DNA of 64,000 nt from Planctomycetota bacterium (GCA_020638735.1 JACKHZ010000011.1:124001-188000), one strand, 5' to 3'. Positions 8,500 through 19,805 are shown, counted from the first letter of the stretch. Notes: generated by a model from the sequence alone, not told the origin. Made by a program: numbers and translations.

Positions 8500-8505
8500 T
8501 AGCAT
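8500..8505 (+). promoter_or_regulatory. Candidate -10 element of the ABC-F gene
   Basis: TAGCAT within GCTAGCAT, nine bases before the ATG at 8515. No Shine-Dalgarno sequence lies in between. Confidence 0.5.
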
Positions 8506-8514
8506 GCTCGCCCG

Positions 8515-10455
<1,941 letters not shown>

Positions 10456-10492
10456 CCGGCGACCGCCGCGGCGGCCGTCGCTGCGGCGACGG

Positions 10493-11485
10493 TCACTGCG
10501 GCATTTGGGGCGCGGTGAACGGCACGTCGCCGCTCAGGCTCTCGAGGAACGCGACCAGCTGATCGAGCTCGGCGTCGCTGAGCTTCTTGTCCATCAGCAG
10601 CGGGTCCTTGTTGGCGTTGTCCTTGCCGCCGCCGGCCATCACCTTGACCGCGTCCTTCAGCGTCTGGGCGCTGCCGTCGTGGAAGTACGGCGCCGTCTTG
10701 GCGATTTCGCGCAGCGTCGGCGTCTTGAACCTGCCCTTGTCGGCGTCGCTCTTGGTCTTGACGAAGCGGCCGAGGTCGGGCTCGGCGGCGTCCATGCCGA
10801 TGCCGACGTTGTGGAACAGGCGGTCGGTGAACAGCGGCGGCGTGTGGCAGACCACGCAGCCGGCCTTGCCCATGAACAGGTCCTTGCCGGCCTTGGCCTG
10901 CTCGGACAGCTGGTTCTGGTCGAACTTCGAGTTGCCGCTGCGCAGGGCGCGCAGGAACGAGCTCAGCGCCTGCACGATGTTCTGCTCCGACGCCTCGGCG
11001 CCGAACGCCGTCTGGAACATCGGCTTGTAGCCGGCGATGCCGTTGAGGGTCTTGGCGACGGCCGCCGGATCGGCGCCGAGCTGGCCCTTCCAGGCCGCCG
11101 GCACGTTCTCCTCGAGACCGTGGGTCCGACCGTCCCAGTAGAGGTCCGGGTAGTAGCCGACGTTGTACATCGTCGGCGAGTTGCGCGAGTTCTTCTTGCC
11201 GTTGTCCTTGGTCGAGAACGCCTGGCCGTCGGTGAAGGCCTTGTCGGCGTGGTGGCACGACGCGCACGACATCTTGCCGCTCTGGCTCATGCGCGTGTCG
11301 AAGAACAGCACCTTGCCCAGCTCGGCCTTGGCCGCGGTCAGGTCGTTGCCCTCGGCCTTGAGCAGTTGCAGGTCGGCGAGACCGAGCGGCGCGGCCAGGA
11401 TGTTGGCGCCGCTGGCGCCGGCGGGTTCGCCGGAGCAGCCGGACAGGAACGGGAGCAGGAGGACCGGGAGGTAGAGACTGCGCAT
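10493..11485 (-). CDS. Di-haem cytochrome c peroxidase (CCP/MauG family) lipoprotein
   Basis: A 330-residue exported protein. The lipobox LSGC puts the lipidated cysteine at position 17. Two haem c sites are present: CASCH (Cys74, Cys77, His78) and CVVCH (Cys210, Cys213, His214). The arrangement, the WDGRTHGLEENVPAAW stretch and the TPTLREIAKTAPYFHDGSA segment match bacterial di-haem peroxidases, which reduce H2O2 with electrons from small cytochromes in the periplasm. MauG-type tailoring enzymes share this fold, so oxidation of another substrate cannot be excluded. The gene converges on uup with 37 bases between the stops. Confidence 0.93.
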   Translation of the reverse strand: MRSLYLPVLLLPFLSGCSGEPAGASGANILAAPLGLADLQLLKAEGNDLTAAKAELGKVLFFDTRMSQSGKMSCASCHHADKAFTDGQAFSTKDNGKKNSRNSPTMYNVGYYPDLYWDGRTHGLEENVPAAWKGQLGADPAAVAKTLNGIAGYKPMFQTAFGAEASEQNIVQALSSFLRALRSGNSKFDQNQLSEQAKAGKDLFMGKAGCVVCHTPPLFTDRLFHNVGIGMDAAEPDLGRFVKTKSDADKGRFKTPTLREIAKTAPYFHDGSAQTLKDAVKVMAGGGKDNANKDPLLMDKKLSDAELDQLVAFLESLSGDVPFTAPQMPQ

Positions 11486-11506
11486 CGTGCTTCGGGTTCG
11501 GGGCGT

Positions 11507-11526
11507 CCCGGGCGGAGGTGCCCGGG
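11507..11526. terminator. GC-rich stem-loop upstream of the peroxidase gene
   Basis: CCCGGGC / GCCCGGG, seven pairs with a six-base loop, between two same-strand minus genes. It may end the 191-residue gene's message or fold in the peroxidase leader. No T-run. Confidence 0.35.
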
Positions 11527-11613
11527 TCCGTGCGATCGTAGCGCGAGGCGCGGAGCATCCCAGCCGCGCGGCCCGCGCCGGCGAACCTTGTCGCGTCGTG
11601 CTTGCGCCGTGGC

Positions 11614-12189
11614 TCAGCGCATGCGGCGAAGTTGGCGCAGCAGCTTCAGGTAGCGGCGGTCGTTGGTCAGCGTCCAGGCGACCTGCGCGTCCCGCATCAG
11701 CTCGTACTGGTTGCCGGAGGCGGCGACGCCGACCACCGGGTCGAACGCCGCGGCGCCCTGCACCTGGACGGCGTCGGCCTCGGCGAGGCGGGCGTCGGCG
11801 TCGACCGCGCGCGCGGTGCGGCGCGCCGCGGCCTCGGCGATGCGCACGTTCTGCTCGGTCACGGCGACCTCCTGGGCGAGGCGGCGCTCCTGGTTGTCGC
11901 GTTCGCCCTGGGCCTTGGCGTCCGCCTCGGCCTTGACGATCGCGTCGAGGGCGAGCGCGTCCTTCTCGATCTTGAACACGCTCTTCTTCGGCAGCAGGAT
12001 CTCGCCGCCGACGACGCGCACGTGATAGCCCTCGTCGCTCTCGGCGATCAGCACGCCTTCGATGACGTTGGGGGAGGAACCTTCGGCCGCGTTCTGCTGC
12101 TCGGCCTCGGGGTCGGTGAGCCAGAACTTGTCGGCCTTCGCCGGCACGGCGAACAGCAGCGCCGAAGCGATCAGGGTGAGGTAGCGCAT
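11614..12189 (-). CDS. Exported helical protein of unknown function
   Basis: A 191-residue protein with a clear signal peptide (MRYLTLIASALLFAVPAKA). Residues about 38-72 (GVLIAESDEGYHVRVVGG, then LPKKSVFKIEK) look like a small beta domain. From about 80 to 145 the sequence is a highly charged Ala/Glu/Arg-rich helix, a likely coiled coil. I recognise no family. The same build (small barrel plus long helix) is common among planctomycete secreted proteins. It is divergent from the large cytochrome fusion, with 94 bases between the starts. Confidence 0.7.
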   Translation of the reverse strand: MRYLTLIASALLFAVPAKADKFWLTDPEAEQQNAAEGSSPNVIEGVLIAESDEGYHVRVVGGEILLPKKSVFKIEKDALALDAIVKAEADAKAQGERDNQERRLAQEVAVTEQNVRIAEAAARRTARAVDADARLAEADAVQVQGAAAFDPVVGVAASGNQYELMRDAQVAWTLTNDRRYLKLLRQLRRMR

Positions 12190-12194
12190 GCCGA

Positions 12195-12200
12195 AGGGTA
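12195..12200 (-). promoter_or_regulatory. Candidate -10 element of the 191-residue exported protein
   Basis: TACCCT within GCTACCCT, five bases before the ATG at 12189. Confidence 0.45.
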
Positions 12201-12283
12201 GCACGCCACGGGCCAGGCGGGCGGGGCGGCGCCGCGGCGGGCCATGGACTCGGCGTGATGCGCCGGTGACACTGGCCGGTCCA

Positions 12284-15200
12284 ATGCGCGATATTCTGGC
12301 CGCCGCGATCGCCGTGCTCGGCGTCTCCGTCCCCTGCCTCGCCCAGGACATCGCCCCCGGCTGGCGCGGCGATCCGAAGGTCTGGCGGCAGGATGCAACG
12401 GCCCTGGTCGGCTCGACGCGCGACGTCGAGCTGCAGCAGAACACCTTCCTGGTCTCGGCGAAGGAGCACGGCGACTTCGTGCTGTGCGCCACCGTGACGA
12501 TGTCGGGCGACAACAACAGCGGCGTGCAGTACCGCAGCCGCGCGCTCGACGGCGACGGCTTCCGCGTCGGCGGCTTCCAGTGCGACTGGCACGCCAAGCC
12601 CGAGTACACCGGCATGCTGTACGACGAGCGCGGCGCCGGCATCGCCGCGCAGCGCGGGCAGATGATCCGCTGGACCGACGCCGGCATCGAGGTGCTAGGC
12701 CAGCTGGCGCGCGCCGACGCGCTCGACCTGACCGTGCCGCACCAGCTGCGCATCGTCGCGCGCGGCCCGCTGAGCTGGCACGAGATCGACGGTCGCGTGG
12801 TGACGGCGATCGAGGACCTGCGCAGCGACGCCGTGCGCCGCGGCGTGATCGCGTTGCAGTGCCACGCCGGCGCGCCGATGGACGTGCGCTTCGACGGGTT
12901 GACGATCGAGGACCTCGCCGACACCGCCGCCGCCGACCGCGCCGCGCCGGTGCCCGGTGCGGTGCGCGCGCTGCTGCTGCGCGCGGCGCAGCGCGCGGCG
13001 CTGCCGCAGGGCGCGGTGCCGAACTGGCTGTGGGACGCCGACGCGCAGGACGGCGAAGAACTGTTCTTCCGCCGCCAGTTCCGCGTCGTCGCCGCGGCGC
13101 GCGACGCGCGCCTGTCGGTCAGCTGCGACAACCACTGCCACGTGTTCGTCAACGGCGAGAAGGTCGCGCAGGACGACTCGTGGGAGTCGCCGACCGTCGT
13201 CGACGTGAGCAAGCGGCTGGTGGTCGGCGACAACGTCGTCGCCGTCTACGGCTGGAACGACGGCGGCGTCGCGGCGATGGCGCTGCGGCTGGCGTGGCGC
13301 GAGGGCGACGCCGACAAGGAACTGGTCAGTGATGCCGCGTGGCGCTGCAGCGAGGACGACCCCGACGGCTGGAACGCGCCGGGCTTCGACGACTCGGGCT
13401 GGGCCGGGGTCAAGGTGCTCGCCGCGCTCGGCCAGCAGGGTGCGCCGTGGAGCGGCTCGCTCGGCGCCGACGGGCTCGGCGTGCAGAGGGACCCCTACGC
13501 GCCGCAGGTCGCGGTGGTGGACCCGGGCATCCAGCTGCACGCCTTGCCCAACGTGCTGCCGCTGCGCGGCGACGTCGTGCAGCTGCTCGACGTGCCGCGT
13601 TCGCTCGGCTCGTGGGTGTCGCTCGGCGCCGACCCGAAGGGGCGTCTCTATGCCGGCAACCAGGGCGGCGGTCTCTATCGCATCGTGCCGGCGCGCGAAG
13701 CCGGCGAGCTGTCGACCATCGAGCGCGTGCCGGTGGAGCTCGGCGGTGCGCACGGTCTGTTGTGGTTCCGCGACAGCCTCTACGCGGTCGTCAACGGTCG
13801 CGACTCCGGCCTCTACCGCCTGACCGACACCGACGGGGACGACCAGCTGGACCGCGTCGAGCTGCTGCGCAAGCTCGAAGGCGATGGCGAGCACGGTCCG
13901 CACTCGGTGGTCGTCGCGCCGGACGGTGAGAACCTGCTGGTGCTGTGCGGCAACCACACCAAGGTGCCGGAGCTGTTCGCCAGCCGCATGCCCGCCGGGC
14001 AGGCCGAGGACCGCCCGGTGCCGCGCCTCGAGGACCCGCACCAGTACTGGGAAGGCCACTCGCCGCCCGGCGGCTGGGTCTGTCAGGTCGATCCCGACGG
14101 CAAGCGCTGGGAGCTGTTGTGCTGCGGCTTCCGCAACCCGTACGACCTAGTGGTGCTGAGCAACGGTCGCGTCGTCGTCTACGACGCCGACATGGAGTGG
14201 GACATGGGCATGCCGTGGTACCGCCCGACGCGCCTGCTGCAGGTCCAGAGCGGCGTCGACTACGGCTGGCGCATCGGCAGCGCCAAGTGGCCCGACGACT
14301 ATCCGGACGCGCCGCCGGCACTGTGCGACGTCGGCCCGGGCTCGCCCGTCGGCATGGCGGTGCTCGGCAACGACTGGATGGCGGACAGCTTCCTGTTGCT
14401 CGACTGGACGTTCGGCACGGCCTACGCCGCGACGCTGCCGCGCGGCGAACGTCGGGCGCAGCTCGCCCAGTTCGCCTCGGGCGTGCCGTGGCCGGTCGCC
14501 GACGTGGCCGTCGCCGCCGGTGGCATCTACGTCGTCGCCGGTGGACGTGGCTTGCCGTCGACGCTGACGCGCCTGCTGCAGCAGGCAGCGCCGGCCGGCG
14601 ACCCGCCCTATGGCATGAGCCCGCCGCGGGTCGTCTGGGACCGCTTCGCCGCCTACGGCGCCGCGAGTGTCGAGTCGCTGCTGAGCGATCGCGCCGACGA
14701 GGACTGCTGGGCCGCGCGCGTCGCGCTCGAGCATCGTCCGGTCGCCGAGTGGCGCGAACGCGCGCTCGCCGTCGACGTCGCGGCGCCACAACGCGCGTGG
14801 GTCGGACTTCTGGCGCTGGCCCGACAAGGCGTTGCCGAAGACCTCGGGCCGCTGCTCGATGCGCTCGGCAAGTTCTCGTTCGCGAAGCTCGAGCACCTCG
14901 ATCGCATCGCGTGGTTGCGCGTGCACGCGCTCGGCCTGATGCGCCTGGGTACGGCGGACGCCGTCACCCGCGCCGCGGTCGGCGCGCGGTTGCTGCCGCT
15001 GTTCCCGACCGGCGACGAACGCGAGGACCAGGACCTCTGCGAACTGCTCGCGCTGGTCGACGCCAAGGGCCTGCTCGACAAGGCCGTGCCGTTGCTGACA
15101 CCGCTGAAGCCATCGGCGCCGCCGGCCTGGGCCGAGGTCATCACCCGCAACAAGACCTACGGCGGCGTGATCGCCAAGATGATCGACAACATGCCGCCGC

Positions 15201-15946
15201 TCGGGCAGCTGGCGATCGCCAATGCGCTGCGCACCGTGGCGAACGGTTGGACGCTCGACCAGCGCCGCGCGCTGTTCACGTTCTTCGGCGAGGCGCGGCA
15301 GCGCTCGGGCGGTTCGAGCTACGACGGCTTCGTGCAGCGCATGATCGACGCCGCCTGGGCGACCTGCACGCCGGCCGAACAGCAGGCGCTGGCCGAGGTG
15401 GTGGGCAAGGCCAGGGCCGAGCTGCCGAAGTTCCAGTCGACGCCGCCGAAGGGGCCCGGCCACGACTGGCAGGTCTCCGACATCGCCGAGCTGAGCAAGG
15501 GCGATCTCGCCGGCCGCGACGTCGCCGCCGGCCGCAACCTGTTCCACGCCGTCGGCTGCGCGTCGTGCCACTACTTCGCCGGCGAAGGCGGCTTCGGCGG
15601 GCCGGACCTGACCAGCCTCGGCAACAAGTTCTCCGCCGCCGACGTGCTCGAGTCGGTGCTCGAGCCGTCGAAGGTCATCAGCGACCAGTACTCCGGCCAG
15701 GTGCTGACCAAGCAGGACGGCAGCGCGCTGTTCGGCGTGGTGCGCAAGATCTTCGACGGCGACACCGAGGTCTACGAGGTGGTGCCGGCGGTCGCCGAGG
15801 CGAAGCCGGTGCGGGTGGCGGTCGCCGACGTGCAGAAGGTCGAGCCGTCGCCGCTGTCGCCGATGCCGACCGACCTGATCGACCGGTTGTCGGCCGACGA
15901 GGTGAAGGACCTGCTGGCGTTCCTGCTGTCGCGCGGCCAGCGATGA
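12284..15946 (+). CDS. Secreted DUF1080 / beta-propeller / PVC-type cytochrome c fusion protein
   Basis: A 1220-residue exported protein (signal peptide ends near VPCLAQD). Domains in order: a DUF1080-like jelly roll (about 20-225) with the NNSGVQYRSR motif; a carbohydrate-binding-like beta sandwich (about 240-400, HVFVNGEKVAQDDSWESP); a propeller of the planctomycete membrane-bound dehydrogenase type (about 425-770); a helical repeat region (about 780-1060); and a C-terminal haem c domain with CASCH (Cys1092, Cys1095, His1096) and the GGPDLTSLG that follows in PVC haem-binding proteins. It probably oxidises or binds a sugar and passes electrons to its own haem; the substrate is not visible. 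The sigma factor gene overlaps its stop (ATGA). Confidence 0.9.
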   Translation: MRDILAAAIAVLGVSVPCLAQDIAPGWRGDPKVWRQDATALVGSTRDVELQQNTFLVSAKEHGDFVLCATVTMSGDNNSGVQYRSRALDGDGFRVGGFQCDWHAKPEYTGMLYDERGAGIAAQRGQMIRWTDAGIEVLGQLARADALDLTVPHQLRIVARGPLSWHEIDGRVVTAIEDLRSDAVRRGVIALQCHAGAPMDVRFDGLTIEDLADTAAADRAAPVPGAVRALLLRAAQRAALPQGAVPNWLWDADAQDGEELFFRRQFRVVAAARDARLSVSCDNHCHVFVNGEKVAQDDSWESPTVVDVSKRLVVGDNVVAVYGWNDGGVAAMALRLAWREGDADKELVSDAAWRCSEDDPDGWNAPGFDDSGWAGVKVLAALGQQGAPWSGSLGADGLGVQRDPYAPQVAVVDPGIQLHALPNVLPLRGDVVQLLDVPRSLGSWVSLGADPKGRLYAGNQGGGLYRIVPAREAGELSTIERVPVELGGAHGLLWFRDSLYAVVNGRDSGLYRLTDTDGDDQLDRVELLRKLEGDGEHGPHSVVVAPDGENLLVLCGNHTKVPELFASRMPAGQAEDRPVPRLEDPHQYWEGHSPPGGWVCQVDPDGKRWELLCCGFRNPYDLVVLSNGRVVVYDADMEWDMGMPWYRPTRLLQVQSGVDYGWRIGSAKWPDDYPDAPPALCDVGPGSPVGMAVLGNDWMADSFLLLDWTFGTAYAATLPRGERRAQLAQFASGVPWPVADVAVAAGGIYVVAGGRGLPSTLTRLLQQAAPAGDPPYGMSPPRVVWDRFAAYGAASVESLLSDRADEDCWAARVALEHRPVAEWRERALAVDVAAPQRAWVGLLALARQGVAEDLGPLLDALGKFSFAKLEHLDRIAWLRVHALGLMRLGTADAVTRAAVGARLLPLFPTGDEREDQDLCELLALVDAKGLLDKAVPLLTPLKPSAPPAWAEVITRNKTYGGVIAKMIDNMPPLGQLAIANALRTVANGWTLDQRRALFTFFGEARQRSGGSSYDGFVQRMIDAAWATCTPAEQQALAEVVGKARAELPKFQSTPPKGPGHDWQVSDIAELSKGDLAGRDVAAGRNLFHAVGCASCHYFAGEGGFGGPDLTSLGNKFSAADVLESVLEPSKVISDQYSGQVLTKQDGSALFGVVRKIFDGDTEVYEVVPAVAEAKPVRVAVADVQKVEPSPLSPMPTDLIDRLSADEVKDLLAFLLSRGQR

Positions 15947-16557
15947 GCGGCGGCAGCGAGAGCCCCGACCCGGCGTCGACCGAGGTGCTGGTCGCCGCCG
16001 CCGTGCGCCAGGACCGCTCGGCCAAGGAGCAGCTGCTGGTGCGGCATCTGCCGGGGCTCGAAGCGTTCGTGCGGCTGCGTATGGGCGCTGCGCTGCGGCA
16101 GCTGCTGACCGCACCCGATGTCGTGCAGTCGGTCTGTCGCGAAGTGCTCGAGGACCTGACCGACTTCGAGTTCCGCGGCGAGGCGGCGTTCCGCCATTGG
16201 CTCTACGTGCGCGCCGAGAACAAGCTGCGCATGCAGGGCCGCTTCCACAAGGCGCAGAAGCGGGACCGCGCGCTCGAGCAGCCGCTGCCGGACGCCAGCA
16301 CCTTCCTGCCGGCCTACCGCGCGCTGTGTTCGCCGAGCGAGCAGCTCGACCAGCGCGAGACGATGCGCCGCGTCGAGGCGGCGTTCGACCTGCTGCCCGA
16401 CGACTACCGCGAGGCGGTGACGCTGCACAAGCTGTGCGGGCTGAGCCACGCGGAGATCGCCGCGCGCATGCAGAAGAGCGAAGGCGCGGTGCGCAACCTC
16501 GTCTACCGCGGCATCTCGCGGCTGGCGTTGCTGGTCGACGGCGGCGACACCCGCTGA
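15943..16557 (+). CDS. ECF-type sigma-70 factor, planctomycete class
   Basis: A 204-residue extracytoplasmic-function sigma factor. Region 2 lies at about 28-100, with the -10 binding part around LLTAPDVVQSVCREVLEDL. Region 4 is at about 145-200 (LLPDDYREAVTLHKLCGLSHAEIAARM, a helix-turn-helix). The RHLPGLEAFVRLRMG opening is typical of the large planctomycete ECF groups that sit next to Ser/Thr kinases. No anti-sigma gene is adjacent; the neighbouring kinase could control it. The start overlaps the stop of the cytochrome fusion (ATGA), suggesting co-transcription. Its last 55 bases overlap the tail of the convergent kinase gene. Confidence 0.92.
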   Translation: MSGGSESPDPASTEVLVAAAVRQDRSAKEQLLVRHLPGLEAFVRLRMGAALRQLLTAPDVVQSVCREVLEDLTDFEFRGEAAFRHWLYVRAENKLRMQGRFHKAQKRDRALEQPLPDASTFLPAYRALCSPSEQLDQRETMRRVEAAFDLLPDDYREAVTLHKLCGLSHAEIAARMQKSEGAVRNLVYRGISRLALLVDGGDTR

Positions 16558-19199
16558 GTCGCCTGCTGGCGCGCGGTCTCGGCTTCGCGCCGGCGTTGGC
16601 GCATCGCCTCGAAGCGCTCGTCGCCGTGCAGCGGCGTGTAGAGGCGGCCCTCGAGGTCGCCGGTGCCCCAGCCGAGACGTTCGGCCTCGAGCAGGCGGTC
16701 GATCGCGTGCTGCGTCGCCGTCGCGACGTCGACGTCGGACATGCTCAGCAGCTCGAGCCAGCCGCGCGCCGCGCCGCGCTGCGCGATCGCGTCGGGCATG
16801 GCGCCGAGTTCGGTCGTGGTCGCCTCGAGCTGCGCCCGGTCGCCGAGCGCCTTCAGCACCCGCACGCGCAGGATCAGGTGGTTGCGCAGGTAGTCGCGGC
16901 CCTGCTCGAGGGTCGGCATCATCCCGAGCACGCGCCGCTGCGCGTCGATGGCGCGGTCGAGCCGCTCGAGCGCGCGCTGGTCCTGCGCCTGGCGGAAGTT
17001 CATGCGCGCCAGGTTGTGCAGCGCCGCGCCGACGAAGCTGAGCACCAGCGCGTCGTCGGGGGCCAGGTGCGCGACCTCTTCGCGCAGCTCGAGGCACCGC
17101 TGCAGCGGCCGGTAGCACTGCTGGTCCCTTTGCTCGAGCTGCTGGTTGCCCATGGTCTCGAGCACGGCGGCGAGCAGCATCTTCTGCGGCGGCCAGAACG
17201 GCGCGTCGACCGGGATCGACTCGGCGAGCTGCAACGCCTCGTCGAGCAGCGGCTTCGCCTCGTCGTAGCGCTGCAGTTTGCCGAGGTGCGTGGCCAGCGT
17301 GTCGAGCTGCTGCACCAGCTGCTGCCGGTCGAACAGGTTGTCGGGCGCCATCGCCACGACCTCGCGGGCCCGCTGCAGGCCCTCGCGGTAGCCGCCCTCG
17401 ATCGCCTGGGCCTGGGTGCCGCGGTCGAGCCCGTGCGTGCGTTGGCTGACCACTTCGACGCGCGTGCGCAGCACGTCGTGGCGCTGCGTTGGGTCGTCGC
17501 CGCTGCGTTCGCCGGCCAACGCGAGGTCGCGGTCGGCGGCGTCGAAGTGCGCGCGCGCCAGCGCCGCCTGACCGTGCGTCTGCAGCAGGCTGCCGTAGTG
17601 CATGCTGGCGACCGCGCGCGCCACCAGCACCGCCGCCGTCTCGTCGGGACCGTCGTCGCCGAGCGTGCTGATGGCCTCGCGCAGGTGCTGGCGGGCCGCG
17701 TCGGGGTCGCCGTTGCGGGCCAGCAGGTCGGCGAAGCGCGTCAGCGCGCGGCCGGCGTCGCGGCGCAGCGCCGTGTGGTCGGGGTACTCGCGGAGCAGCG
17801 CGCGGTAGTGTGCCACGGCCTCGCGCAGGGCTTCGCGCGCGACGCGTTCGGCGCTCGGCACGTGGCGCAGGTGGTCGTCGGCGACCCGCACCAGCAGCTC
17901 GCGGATCGCGAGCAGCGCCAGGTCGAGGCTGCGCTCACGGGCGGCTGCGGTGCTGGCGAGCTCGAGGTTGACGGCGCGTTCGCGCCACGCGACCACCACC
18001 GGCAGCAGCAGCGTGCCGAACAGCAGCATCGCCAGCGCCGTCGCCGCGACGCGGTGCCGCTGGCACCAGCGCATGGTGCGCAGCACCGGCCCGAGGCGCC
18101 GGGCGCGGATCGGCCGCCGCTGCAGCACCGCCGCGAGGTCATCGGCGAACGCGCCGACGTCGGGGTAGCGCCGCTCGCGGTCGACGTCCATCGCCGTCGC
18201 GACCACCAGGGCCAGCTCGGGCGGCACGTCGCGGTTCTTGCTGCGCACGTCGGCGACATCGCCTAGCTGGATGCGCTGCAGGTCGTCGACGCCGGCGAAC
18301 GGCGGCTCGAGGGTCAGCAGCTGCCACAGCGTCGCGCCGAGCGAATAGATGTCGGTGCGTTCGTCGACGGCGTCGCCGCGCAGCTGCTCCGGCGACATGA
18401 ACGCCGGCGAACCGGGGTTGCTGCCGGTGCGCGTGAACTCGCGGCCGCCGGCGATCTGGGCGATGCCGAAGTCGAGCAGCACGGTGCGCCCCTCCGGCGT
18501 CAGCATGACGTTGCCGGGCTTGATGTCGCGGTGCACGATGCCGCGCAGGTGCGCGTGGCGCACGCCGAGCGCGACCTGCTGCACGATGCGCGTCGCGACC
18601 TGCCACCAGGCGCCGGTCAGCGGGTCGGTGCCGCTGCCGGGATCGGCGCCGGGTTCGGTGCGCAGCACGCGGCGCAGGTCCTTGGCCTCGAGCGTGGTCG
18701 GGTCGCGTCCCCGCAGCTCGTGGCACAGCTCGTTGGCGCTGAGGCCGCCGAGCAGCTCCATCGCGTAGAACGGCAGGCCGTCCTGCTCGCCGGACGCGAG
18801 CACCGGCACGATCGCCGGGTGCGACAGCCGCGCCACCGCCTCGATCTCGCGGCGGAAGCGCTCGCGCGCGCCTTCGAAGTAGAGCAGCTCGGGGCGCACG
18901 ACCTTCAGCGCGACGCGGCGGCCGAGCGACTCCTGCTCGGCCTCGTAGACGACGCCCATGCCGCCGCTGCCGATGCGGCGGAGCAGCCGGAACTCGCCGA
19001 GGCGGTCCGGGAAGTCGCGCGTCGGGCCGGCCTCGACCAGCCCCATCTGCCGCGCGCGGCCGAGCGCGCGTTCGAGCGCCGGTCGCTGCGCCTGGTGCGC
19101 CGTCAAGAACTGCTGCAGCGCCGCTTCGCCGCCGTCGTCGAGCGCGGCGAGCGCGTCGGCGAGCAACGCCTCGAGGTCGTCGTGCGGCGGCTGGACCAT
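16503..19199 (-). CDS. Transmembrane Ser/Thr protein kinase with TPR-like extracellular region
   Basis: An 898-residue Hanks-type kinase. The catalytic domain (about 68-360) has the glycine loop GSGGMG (77-82), Lys99 in VALKV, the catalytic loop HRDIKPGN (223-230, Asp225) and DFG (243-245), so it should be active. A proline-free insert (165-195) separates the lobes' C-helix region from the catalytic loop. One membrane helix (about 384-404) leads to about 490 residues of helical repeats, probably the sensor. Such kinases pair with ECF sigma factors in Planctomycetota. The ATG at 19199 is preceded by a promoter-like TAGAGT. The last 18 codons overlap the sigma gene on the other strand. Confidence 0.93.
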   Translation of the reverse strand: MVQPPHDDLEALLADALAALDDGGEAALQQFLTAHQAQRPALERALGRARQMGLVEAGPTRDFPDRLGEFRLLRRIGSGGMGVVYEAEQESLGRRVALKVVRPELLYFEGARERFRREIEAVARLSHPAIVPVLASGEQDGLPFYAMELLGGLSANELCHELRGRDPTTLEAKDLRRVLRTEPGADPGSGTDPLTGAWWQVATRIVQQVALGVRHAHLRGIVHRDIKPGNVMLTPEGRTVLLDFGIAQIAGGREFTRTGSNPGSPAFMSPEQLRGDAVDERTDIYSLGATLWQLLTLEPPFAGVDDLQRIQLGDVADVRSKNRDVPPELALVVATAMDVDRERRYPDVGAFADDLAAVLQRRPIRARRLGPVLRTMRWCQRHRVAATALAMLLFGTLLLPVVVAWRERAVNLELASTAAARERSLDLALLAIRELLVRVADDHLRHVPSAERVAREALREAVAHYRALLREYPDHTALRRDAGRALTRFADLLARNGDPDAARQHLREAISTLGDDGPDETAAVLVARAVASMHYGSLLQTHGQAALARAHFDAADRDLALAGERSGDDPTQRHDVLRTRVEVVSQRTHGLDRGTQAQAIEGGYREGLQRAREVVAMAPDNLFDRQQLVQQLDTLATHLGKLQRYDEAKPLLDEALQLAESIPVDAPFWPPQKMLLAAVLETMGNQQLEQRDQQCYRPLQRCLELREEVAHLAPDDALVLSFVGAALHNLARMNFRQAQDQRALERLDRAIDAQRRVLGMMPTLEQGRDYLRNHLILRVRVLKALGDRAQLEATTTELGAMPDAIAQRGAARGWLELLSMSDVDVATATQHAIDRLLEAERLGWGTGDLEGRLYTPLHGDERFEAMRQRRREAETARQQATQRVSPPSTSNASREMPR

Positions 19200-19209
19200 G
19201 GGGGGCGGA

Positions 19210-19215
19210 ACTCTA
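19210..19215 (-). promoter_or_regulatory. Candidate -10 element of the Ser/Thr kinase gene
   Basis: TAGAGT within GCTAGAGT, ten bases before the ATG at 19199. The next gene upstream stops just beside it, so the kinase may have its own promoter. Confidence 0.45.
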
Positions 19216-19692
19216 GCGCGCGCCGGCTGCGGCGGCATCGCCGGGCGTGCCCGGCGCGATCGGGTGACGGAGGTAGGCGACGATGTCGCGCGCGTCCTCG
19301 GCCGAGAACCGGAACTCCGGCATCGGCGGCAGCGCGCGGCGACCGCCGGGCAGTTCGCCGGTGGTCAGGAACGCCATCGCCTGCGCGTCGTCGAGCGTCG
19401 GCAGGCCGGCGATCGGCTTGGAGACGCCGACCCACGGCATCGGCACGGTCGGCGCGAACGGCAGCGGTGCCCCGGCGAGCCAGCCCTCCGGCACGAACGC
19501 GCCCTTCTGATCGCGCGCGCTGTGGCAGTCCTGGCACATGCCGACGCGCTCGACCAGGTAGCGACCGCGCACCGGATCGGCGTTGCCGCGGGACGCAGCG
19601 TGGGTGCCGCAGGCGGTGGTGCCGACGGCGATGGAGATCGCCGCGCCGAGCGCGACGAAGGGGATCAGGGTCTTCTTGCTGTGCTTGTTCAT
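19213..19692 (-). CDS. Mono-haem c-type cytochrome lipoprotein
   Basis: A 159-residue exported protein. The signal sequence ends at a lipobox-like TTAC, with Cys28 as the lipid site. A single haem site CQDCH (Cys53, Cys56, His57) lies in GRYLVERVGMCQDCHSARD, the start of a class I cytochrome c domain. PMPEFRFSAEDARDIVAYL near residue 135 supplies the likely distal methionine. It resembles the small cytochrome subunits of periplasmic dehydrogenases and could serve the haem proteins encoded in this region, though it is not in an operon with them. A GAGGGA sequence nine bases before the ATG is one of the few plausible Shine-Dalgarno sites here. Confidence 0.9.
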   Translation of the reverse strand: MNKHSKKTLIPFVALGAAISIAVGTTACGTHAASRGNADPVRGRYLVERVGMCQDCHSARDQKGAFVPEGWLAGAPLPFAPTVPMPWVGVSKPIAGLPTLDDAQAMAFLTTGELPGGRRALPPMPEFRFSAEDARDIVAYLRHPIAPGTPGDAAAAGAR

Positions 19693-19805
19693 GTGTGGTT
19701 TCCCTCGTCTCGGGGTCTGTCTCGCGGGGCCACTGTGCAGGGCCCGACGCCGGGGTCGTCAGTGCGCGGGGCCCGCGCGTGTCACAGCGGTTGGGCGTGG
19801 ATTTC

